From NCBI GenBank assembly GCA_963578605.1, contig CAUZEA010000204.1:1-6139 (forward strand): DNA of 6,139 bases. The letters are read 5' to 3'. Each line of letters starts with the position of its first letter. Within the stretch, counting starts at the first letter, position 1. The DNA is from JAKVCB01 sp963578605. Lineage in GTDB: Bacteria > Planctomycetota > Planctomycetia > Pirellulales > Lacipirellulaceae. Shown here in pieces: positions 1-4,613 of the stretch. The translations under genes were made by a program, and so were the position numbers. The notes beneath the pieces were generated by a model. That model ran no database searches, was not told the DNA's origin, and saw only the letters and a list, made by a program, of their open reading frames with translations.

Positions 1-81
1 AGTTGCCTTCACCTCGCGGTTGCCTCCGATAGGCCCCGCAGGGGACTTTTACCCCCAATCACTTCACCATGCCCAACGCAC
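1..81 (-). mobile_element. Probable group II intron, 5' end only (runs off left edge)
   Basis: Read on the minus strand from 81 leftwards, the sequence begins GTGCGTTGGGCATGG, matching the GUGYG consensus that opens group II introns. It continues with a G-run followed by GTAAAAGTCCCC (plus strand 41-51) and then GGCAACCGCGAGGTGAAGG, the kind of purine-rich stem-loop series found in intron domain I. A CCCC-GCA-GGGG hairpin lies at 34-44, and a second C-run at 52-56 could pair with 41-44 instead. The reverse transcriptase ORF and domains V and VI would lie left of the window, so they cannot be checked. The right boundary at 81 rests on GTGCG alone. An inverted repeat (60-67 with 106-113) crosses this boundary, so the true element end could lie further right. 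Another repeat or insertion element is the main alternative. Confidence 0.5.
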
Positions 82-113
82 TCGTTCCGGCTACGCCTCC
101 ACGAAGTGAAGTG
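60..113. repeat. Inverted repeat across the putative intron boundary
   Basis: CACTTCAC at 60-67 is perfectly complementary to GTGAAGTG at 106-113, leaving a 38-nt interior. One arm lies inside the proposed intron and the other in the proposed 5' exon. It may be a fold that helps define the insertion site, or evidence that the element extends beyond 81. An 8-bp match at this distance could also be chance. Confidence 0.4.
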
Positions 114-159
114 GCTGGCCTAGCGGTACTACAAAGAGTAACTTAACTACTGGTACTGT

Positions 160-209
160 CACTGGGGGCAGGTCAATATGCTGGCACTGGGGGCAGGTCA
201 ATATGCTGG
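160..209. repeat. Perfect 25-bp tandem duplication
   Basis: The 25-nt unit starting CACTGGGGGCAGG and ending ATATGCTGG occurs at 160-184 and again, with no gap and no mismatch, at 185-209. Because 25 is not a multiple of three, the second copy shifts the frame relative to the first. The second copy reads directly into the downstream coding fragment (Q-V-N-M-L-D-V-S), which suggests that it carries the original gene sequence. Perfect identity points to a recent event, either slippage, a scar of insertion or excision, or an assembly artefact. Confidence 0.9.
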
Positions 210-415
210 ATGTCTCCTATCCGAGCCACTACGGGTCGACGTTGGGTAAGTTCAACGCAAATCATACTGCCTTCATGACGTACCATTGGCGCGTTTTTCG
301 CGCCACCGATACCACCGCGACGCTGACCGTCTCGGACTGGGCCTCGCCCAACTACCCGGGCGGCCAGGAAATAATGGCCAACTTCATCGAAATCGAGCCG
401 TACTTCGCAGAATGA
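203..415 (+). pseudogene. C-terminal fragment of an unrecognised, probably secreted protein
   Basis: This encodes 70 residues ending in TGA at 413. The frame is open back to about 110, but that upstream part runs through the tandem duplication and the region next to the intron, and its translation does not look like protein. The peptide has the aromatic, Thr-rich look of the last strands of a beta-sandwich domain (HTAFMTYHWRVF, then TLTVSDW, then NFIEIEPYF), and it ends abruptly after a plausible terminal strand. The ATG at 203 lies inside the duplicated unit and has no evident ribosome binding site. The simplest reading is the 3' end of a longer gene whose 5' part was lost or displaced by the element at the left edge. 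I do not recognise the family. A genuine 70-residue ORF is possible but less likely. Confidence 0.55.
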
Positions 416-591
416 AGCAAAGCCGTTTGACCACCGGCACCGCTGGCAGTTGAAAAAAACCGCCTTGGAGTCGGCAGAAAAAATGGGCAGCGTCAAAGTT
501 CAACCGCCAGAATCATTCGCGCTAACAAAAAAGAGCCACCATCCCCTGGTTACCTGAACCGCCTGGACCAGGTTCTATTAAATCGGCATCG
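416..591. other. Short intergenic region with weak terminator-like hairpin
   Basis: This gap holds no convincing ORF. On the minus strand, just past the stop of the oxidoreductase gene, CCTGGT at 545-550 can pair with ACCAGG at 567-572 (16-nt loop), and a run of six T (minus strand, 532-527) follows about 12 nt later. That spacing is too long for a classical intrinsic terminator. An alternative stem pairs 556-560 with 571-575. Transcription of the minus-strand gene may end here, but the signal is weak. Confidence 0.3.
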
Positions 592-1644
592 CTACAGCTC
601 TTCCAAATAGACCCGCTTGCTGCCCTGCTGCTGTGAGAGCTGGGCGGCGTCTAAAATAGCAATCTTTTCCAGCAGCGAATCGTAAGGGATAGCTGGCTTG
701 CCGGAACGGACCATCTTCCGGAAGAGCTTCAGGATCACTTCCCCGCCAGCGGGAAATTCCGGGTCTCCAATAGGCGGGCTGTGCAGGGCGCCTCCCTTGC
801 CGTAGGCAGATGCAAAGAACCAGCAAATGTCCGGGAAGACCGTGACCGGTGCATTGACAATCAAAGCCGCCTGTCTCGACTTGTATTGCAGATGCAAGTA
901 GGCCGCCGGCACGCGACCCTCACCATTGGTCCACTCAGCGAACGGAGAAGAGTTCAATTCGCGCGTGGACGCTGGATCGAGCGGCGTGTGTCCCATCGCC
1001 TGCACCCATTCGACACCCTCGCCCAAAATGTTGCGGACCATGCCGATACCATGAATGATGCCCGCCAAACCATAGGCGCCAACCCCCTTAACCACGACCA
1101 GCCCGGCACCACCGATTTCGTTAAAGGACTGCGCCCAGCGGTTCAGCTGTGGGTTGTGTTCCAACAACGACCCGGACATTACACAGGTTTGGTTCTTTTG
1201 CGCAAGGTTTACGAGCGTGCGGGCATCTTCGAGACAGGGGGCAAACGGCTTGTCCACGTAAACCGGGATGCTTCTTTCGAGAAATGGCGTGGCCAGTTTG
1301 ACGTGATCTGAGCCGTCGCCGCTGCAATCCGCGATGAAGACCGCGTCAACGCCATCAGCCATTTCCTCCAGTGTGTCGCAAACCTGGGCGGTTCCCAGAA
1401 AGGTCTCGGAAAAATCGGCGGCCCGCTGCGGGTCGGCATCCCAGACCTTGACCAAATCAAAGCCCGATACCTGCGGGATGCACAGCTTCTCAGGATCGAA
1501 GATGTCGCCGAAAAAATAGTGATTGCAGGGAGGATCATTCTTCTCCAGCAGTCGCCGATCGCAAGGGGCGAAGAACGGCGCGTACCAGTAGCCGTGTGTA
1601 TCACAGCGAACCAACCCCAGACGAATGTTGCGAACATTGCTCAT
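592..1644 (-). CDS. Gfo/Idh/MocA-family oxidoreductase
   Basis: This 350-residue protein fits the usual family length of 330-400. The family uses NAD(P) to oxidise or reduce hydroxyl or keto groups of sugars, inositols and related polyols. An N-terminal nucleotide-binding fold spans about residues 6-130: a first strand (IRLGLV), the second-strand end V-W-D-A-D (67-71) typical of cofactor ribose contacts, and AVFIADCSGDGSDH before a DKP triad at 131-133, in the place of the family's EKP with its catalytic lysine (K132). The C-terminal substrate domain contains a histidine at 199 (IIHGI) near the usual catalytic position and ends in a standard segment (ILDAAQLS, residues 330-337). The first loop is odd: CDTHGYW replaces the usual GxGxxG, and about 45 residues separate strands one and two. 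There is no signal peptide, so it is probably cytoplasmic. The ATG at 1642-1644 is preceded by GGAG (minus strand, 1656-1653) at 8-nt spacing. Substrate unknown. Confidence 0.9.
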   Translation of the reverse strand: MSNVRNIRLGLVRCDTHGYWYAPFFAPCDRRLLEKNDPPCNHYFFGDIFDPEKLCIPQVSGFDLVKVWDADPQRAADFSETFLGTAQVCDTLEEMADGVDAVFIADCSGDGSDHVKLATPFLERSIPVYVDKPFAPCLEDARTLVNLAQKNQTCVMSGSLLEHNPQLNRWAQSFNEIGGAGLVVVKGVGAYGLAGIIHGIGMVRNILGEGVEWVQAMGHTPLDPASTRELNSSPFAEWTNGEGRVPAAYLHLQYKSRQAALIVNAPVTVFPDICWFFASAYGKGGALHSPPIGDPEFPAGGEVILKLFRKMVRSGKPAIPYDSLLEKIAILDAAQLSQQQGSKRVYLEEL

Positions 1645-1715
1645 GGTAGTTTCTCCAAAATGAACCAGCTAACCGCTGGCTTCTTGCCTTTGAAGCAACC
1701 TGGGGTCGTTCCGTA

Positions 1716-1729
1716 CTTGTGTTAACAAG
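1716..1729. promoter_or_regulatory. Candidate operator upstream of the oxidoreductase gene
   Basis: CTTGT at 1716-1720 and ACAAG at 1725-1729 form a 5-4-5 inverted repeat that includes the palindrome GTTAAC (1721-1726). It lies about 70 bp upstream of the oxidoreductase start in the AT-richer stretch where a promoter is expected. This geometry suits a dimeric repressor or activator, but such short palindromes arise by chance and no regulator gene is in view. Confidence 0.25.
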
Positions 1730-2040
1730 GTCACAACCAATGGGAAAAGGACTTAAACAAGAAAAATGCGGCCGAGACGGTGATAATTTTAAACGGTGCT
1801 TGATCCTATATCACCTGTTTCATCCGGAAAAGTAGAGTGTCACTTCTGCCTCCTGTCGGTTTCACCGTGTGGATGGCTGGTGGCAGATTGAAGCGGGGAG
1901 TCGTTCACGGAGCGATCGATGAGATCAGACTCCACGCTAACGGGTGCCGTCACAACATCCCCTACACCCGGCGTCTCAGAAGTAGCAACCGCACGGGTTA
2001 TGCCCAGGCCTTTTTGACGGTGGAAGCATCCCCCTCATGC

Positions 2041-2081
2041 TGTCCGCCAGGCGGGGTAAGACCTTCGGCCCTCTGGCGACA
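2041..2081. other. Imperfect hairpin in the intergenic gap
   Basis: TGTCCGCCAG at 2041-2050 is complementary to CTGGCGACA at 2073-2081 apart from one bulged C, leaving a 22-nt loop. A smaller perfect arm pair (CCGCC-A-GGCGG, 2044-2054) competes with it. A six-A run follows the right arm on the plus strand. Transcribed on the minus strand, the U-run would precede the stem, so it is not a terminator in that direction. Role unknown. Confidence 0.35.
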
Positions 2082-2211
2082 AAAAACGGTCTGACGGGAG
2101 GACCAGAGTCGGCCGATTATCTCCCTGTCTTGCAAGGCGACACCATGCGCCACCCGATCAACTTCCGGCCGGTATGTTCGGTTGGCAGGAGATCCTACCA
2201 CACATCAAGCC

Positions 2212-3102
2212 CTACCAGACATCGGCGGCGGCTACCCTGCCGGCAGCCACCAGTTCGTTCTCCCTGGGGGAACACTCCAGGCCCACAAAACCGCGGTAGC
2301 CTAGGTCATGGGCCTCCTTGAGGACCCGGTTGTAATGAATCTCCCCAGTACCCGGTTCGTTACGTCCGGGATGGTCGGCAAGCTGCAGGTAGCCAACCTG
2401 GTCCCATCCTTCCCACAGACGTCCACACAGGTCGCCCTCGGTGATCTGCATGTGGTACAGGTCCCAGTTGAGCTTCACACTGGGGGAGGCAACTTCCGCG
2501 CAGATCTCAATCGCCGGGGGACTTCCGTACAGAGAATGGCCCTTGTGATCGACCCGGATGTTCATCGGTTCGAGGATCATGACAACGCCGTGGCTCTCGG
2601 CCACGGGCGCTGCCAACTTGAGACCGGTGACAATGTGCTGGTGCATTTGCTTCTGGGACATACCAGGCTGGTCATCTCCACCGACCACGGTCATGAGCTT
2701 GCAGCGGAGTTTCTTTGCCACCTTGCACGATTTTTCGATCGCCTTGAAAAACTGCGCGTGGTTTTTTGGATTGTTCAGGCCAGGACGAAATCCCCACGCG
2801 GTAAATTGGGCGATCTCAATATTCAATTCGGCAGTCTTGTCGGCAATGGCATCGAGGTCCTTTCCCTCGAGAGACCAGCACTCCACGGCGGGAAAACCCA
2901 GGTCAGCCGAAGCACTAATTCGCTTGAGGTAAGGAAGCCCGGTAAACCACATTTCAATATTGACTGCGAACCGAGTGTGAGGGGTCTTGCCAATTTTCGA
3001 CGTGTCCTCAGCGGTGGCTTTAGTGGTTGGGGCAGCCAGTGCCGATGGCACTGCTAAAGAGGCCGCGGCGGCGACAAAACTTCGTCTTGAGGAAAGTGTC
3101 AT
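2212..3102 (-). CDS. Tat-exported TIM-barrel sugar isomerase/epimerase, hydroxypyruvate-isomerase type
   Basis: A 296-residue protein of the xylose-isomerase-like TIM-barrel superfamily (AP endonuclease 2 fold), closest in motif pattern to hydroxypyruvate isomerases. These metal-dependent enzymes interconvert keto and aldo, or epimeric, sugars. The N-terminus has a twin-arginine motif (S5-R6-R7-S8-F9), a hydrophobic Ala-rich stretch and an ALA cleavage site near residue 23, predicting export in folded form. Expected metal and catalytic residues are visible: E178 (LEPMN), D214 and H217 (NWDLYHMQ), H244 within the family's ADHPGRNEPGTGEI segment, and E276 (VGLECSP). Without the signal the protein is about 270 residues, near the 260 of hydroxypyruvate isomerases, and the C-terminus looks complete. 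The ATG at 3102 lies directly before the Tat motif; the ribosome binding site is weak. Other ketose epimerases or inosose-processing enzymes share this fold, so the substrate is open. The oxidoreductase follows 567 bp downstream on the same strand. Confidence 0.9.
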   Translation of the reverse strand: MTLSSRRSFVAAAASLAVPSALAAPTTKATAEDTSKIGKTPHTRFAVNIEMWFTGLPYLKRISASADLGFPAVECWSLEGKDLDAIADKTAELNIEIAQFTAWGFRPGLNNPKNHAQFFKAIEKSCKVAKKLRCKLMTVVGGDDQPGMSQKQMHQHIVTGLKLAAPVAESHGVVMILEPMNIRVDHKGHSLYGSPPAIEICAEVASPSVKLNWDLYHMQITEGDLCGRLWEGWDQVGYLQLADHPGRNEPGTGEIHYNRVLKEAHDLGYRGFVGLECSPRENELVAAGRVAAADVW

Positions 3103-3168
3103 GAGGATCTCTGGAGTTCAAGGATGGTTTTACTCTGCCTGGCCGAATTCCGCATGGATCTTTACAAG

Positions 3169-3195
3169 ATAATATAAAGTTCTAGCGGGAATCAA
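3169..3195 (-). promoter_or_regulatory. Candidate promoter of the isomerase gene
   Basis: On the minus strand, TTGATT (3195-3190) lies 15 bp before TATTAT (3174-3169), about 65 bp upstream of the isomerase start and in the most AT-rich stretch of this intergenic region. The -10 matches TATAAT at four of six positions and the spacer is slightly short. It is a plausible housekeeping promoter, unproven. Confidence 0.35.
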
Positions 3196-3448
3196 ATCGT
3201 TAATCCTGGAAATTCGACCGACAGGGAAGAATTGGTCTGACCGGGCAGTGCATACCCCCTTTCAGATGGGATTCTGTAAAACCATGGCAAGTCCCTGGCT
3301 CCAGGTTTTGACACCCCACATGATCCACGTAGGCATTCTTCAAACAGGCTGTTTCTTTCTTTTTCCTGCTCCAGGTGAACGCCCGGAGGTGTTCGATAGG
3401 ATGAGTTGCTTAACCGCGAAAAGTTCGACACAATACTCCAAGCCACGT

Positions 3449-3465
3449 GTCAGGGTACCGCTGAC
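3449..3465. promoter_or_regulatory. Candidate operator upstream of the lactonase-symporter pair
   Basis: GTCAG at 3449-3453 and CTGAC at 3461-3465 form inverted arms around a central GGTACC, about 78 bp upstream of the lactonase start. Position and symmetry suit a transcription factor site, but no regulator is encoded in the window and the arms are only 5 bp. Confidence 0.25.
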
Positions 3466-3525
3466 GAATTGATGCGACCACCAATCTCATCGCTTTTCAT
3501 AAAGATTGTGCGGTTCTACAACACC

Positions 3526-3532
3526 AAGAGGA
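3526..3532 (+). promoter_or_regulatory. Ribosome binding site deciding the GTG start
   Basis: AAGAGGA at 3526-3532 ends 10 nt before the GTG at 3543. There is no ATG in frame nearby that would keep the signal peptide, so this site supports GTG as the start codon of the lactonase. Confidence 0.6.
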
Positions 3533-3542
3533 CCGACCTGTA

Positions 3543-4604
3543 GTGAATTACTACCGAAACAGCTGCTTTGTTCTGTTATTATTCTTGTCTGTTGTTGCCT
3601 GGGCAGATCTGCCCAAACTGACGGGTAACACCATTGTTGATCCCGGCGCAAAGCTGGAGTTGCTCCACAAGCGCGATTCTGATTTGAAAGGCGGATTAAC
3701 GGAAGGTCCTGCCGTCGCTCCCGACGGCATTATTTACTTCACCGACATCCCGGTCGGCAAACAACATGGGATGATTCTTCGTTTCGACCCCGATACCGGG
3801 GAAACGACCGTGTTCACCGACCGGTCCCGTAAGGCCAACGGCCTGGCGTTCGATGCGGCGGGATACCTGGTAGCATGCGAAGGAGCCGATTACGGTGGTC
3901 GCGCGGTCACGCGGTGGGACCTCAAGACAGGCAAGCGGACCGTGATTGTAGACCGGTATCAAGGAAAGAAATTCAATGCTCCGAACGATCTTTGTCTTGA
4001 TCGCGCTGGCAATATTTACTTCACCGATCCCAAGTACCTGGGTTACGAACGACGTGAGTTGGCACATCACGCGGTTTACCGCATTAAGCCCAACGGCAAC
4101 GTGACCGAAGTTACGCACAACGTTTCAAAACCGAACGGCATTGCGCTGAGCCCGGACGGCAAAACACTTTACGTTGTCGATCACGACAATGGTACTGACA
4201 GCATTGGTGCAAGTGACAAGCCACTCAAGTTGGGGCCAATGAAAGTCTATGCCTTTCCGTTGGGTACCGACGGCAATGTTCAAGGCCCGCGGCGTACGCT
4301 TGTTGACTTTGGAGAAGAAGCTGGTTGCGACGGCATGACCGTCGATGCGCAGGGAAACATCTATCTCACAGCCCGACAGCTTTCCAGGCCTGGCGTTCTT
4401 GTGATTGACCCCACTGGAAAGGAGGTGGCATTCATTCCTACAGGCCAGCCAAACCAGGCGGGAGACGATCCGAAGAATCCACCTGTTGGGATGCCGAGCA
4501 ACGTGGAATTTGGGGTCGGTGAGGAAAGTAACGTCCTTTATATCACCGTCGACACAGGCTTGTATCGCATTCCAATCAAAGTGAACGGTTACCACATTCA
4601 ATAA
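3543..4604 (+). CDS. Exported SMP-30/gluconolactonase-like beta-propeller protein
   Basis: A 353-residue protein of the SMP-30/gluconolactonase/LRE family, six-bladed beta-propellers that hydrolyse aldono- and related lactones with a divalent metal. It starts at GTG. Residues 1-21 are a classical Sec signal peptide (short polar start, LLLFLSVV core, AWA cleavage), so the enzyme acts outside the cytoplasmic membrane. Blade repeats ending in (I/L)YFTD-like strands recur at residues 62-68, 156-162 and 271-276. Family landmarks are present: E54 in LTEGPAVAPDG (metal ligand position), N99 in KANGLAFD, N148 in NAPNDL (metal ligand position), PNGIALSPDG at 197-206 and D263 in CDGMTVD. The length is somewhat above the minimal 300-residue family members because of the signal and a loop around 215-235. 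The symporter start follows 9 bp after its TAA, so the two are probably co-transcribed. The exact lactone is unknown, and other esterase-like roles exist in this family. Confidence 0.92.
   Translation: MNYYRNSCFVLLLFLSVVAWADLPKLTGNTIVDPGAKLELLHKRDSDLKGGLTEGPAVAPDGIIYFTDIPVGKQHGMILRFDPDTGETTVFTDRSRKANGLAFDAAGYLVACEGADYGGRAVTRWDLKTGKRTVIVDRYQGKKFNAPNDLCLDRAGNIYFTDPKYLGYERRELAHHAVYRIKPNGNVTEVTHNVSKPNGIALSPDGKTLYVVDHDNGTDSIGASDKPLKLGPMKVYAFPLGTDGNVQGPRRTLVDFGEEAGCDGMTVDAQGNIYLTARQLSRPGVLVIDPTGKEVAFIPTGQPNQAGDDPKNPPVGMPSNVEFGVGEESNVLYITVDTGLYRIPIKVNGYHIQ
3731..4027 (+). repeat. Identical 15-nt blade-repeat segments inside the lactonase gene
   Basis: TATTTACTTCACCGA occurs at 3731-3745 and again at 4013-4027, both in frame and both coding for the YFTD strand of a propeller blade. 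This is a repeat within the coding sequence caused by repeated protein structure, not a mobile element. Confidence 0.8.
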
Positions 4605-4613
4605 GATCAATTC

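Larger units (their letters stand above)
1645..2211. other. 567-bp gap between two minus-strand genes, no convincing gene
   Basis: Short open frames exist on both strands (for example minus 2201-1998 and plus 1837-2094), but none shows a recognisable motif. Two details stand out. On the minus strand a perfect AGGAGG (1854-1849) sits 5 nt before a GTG at 1843, yet the frame closes after seven codons, and its TGA overlaps an ATG that opens only five codons. Also, TGTCCGCCAG at 2041-2050 pairs with CTGGCGACA at 2073-2081 (one bulged base). The part nearest the oxidoreductase (1660-1830) is visibly AT-richer and probably carries its promoter. The rest may be a decayed gene, a leader region or a structured RNA; the sequence does not decide. 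Confidence 0.45.
3103..3542. other. Divergent intergenic regulatory region, 440 bp
   Basis: This separates the minus-strand isomerase from the plus-strand lactonase-symporter pair and must contain both promoters. No coding frame here shows a recognisable protein. Visible elements are an AT-rich box near 3165-3180, a short CCTGG-CT-CCAGG inverted repeat at 3294-3305 followed by four T, an isolated TTGACA at 3308-3313 with only a poor -10 (TAGGCA) 16 bp later, and an inverted repeat at 3449-3465. Confidence 0.6.

Noticed and set aside
160..209. CRISPR-like or satellite array
   Set aside because: There are only two adjacent copies with no spacer between them, so this is a simple tandem duplication.
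781..1311. 176-codon plus-strand open frame
   Set aside because: Antisense to the Gfo/Idh/MocA gene, rich in Arg and His as expected from a shadow of GC-biased codons, with no domain signature.
1837..2321. Plus-strand frames in the 567-bp gap (1837-2094 and 2037-2321)
   Set aside because: No ribosome binding site or motif, and the second overlaps the 3' end of the isomerase gene. They were kept only as part of the gap description.
2308..3057. 249-codon plus-strand open frame
   Set aside because: It lies fully antisense to the TIM-barrel gene, whose motifs, length and signal peptide are convincing; the plus-strand translation has no family features.
3294..3309. CCTGG-CT-CCAGG followed by four T as an intrinsic terminator
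   Set aside because: The 2-nt loop forces the stem down to 4 bp and the T-run is short; no gene ends upstream on the plus strand that would need it.
3192..3446. 84-codon minus-strand frame in the divergent region
   Set aside because: It has no recognisable motif, lies where the isomerase promoter is expected, and shows no clear initiation signal.
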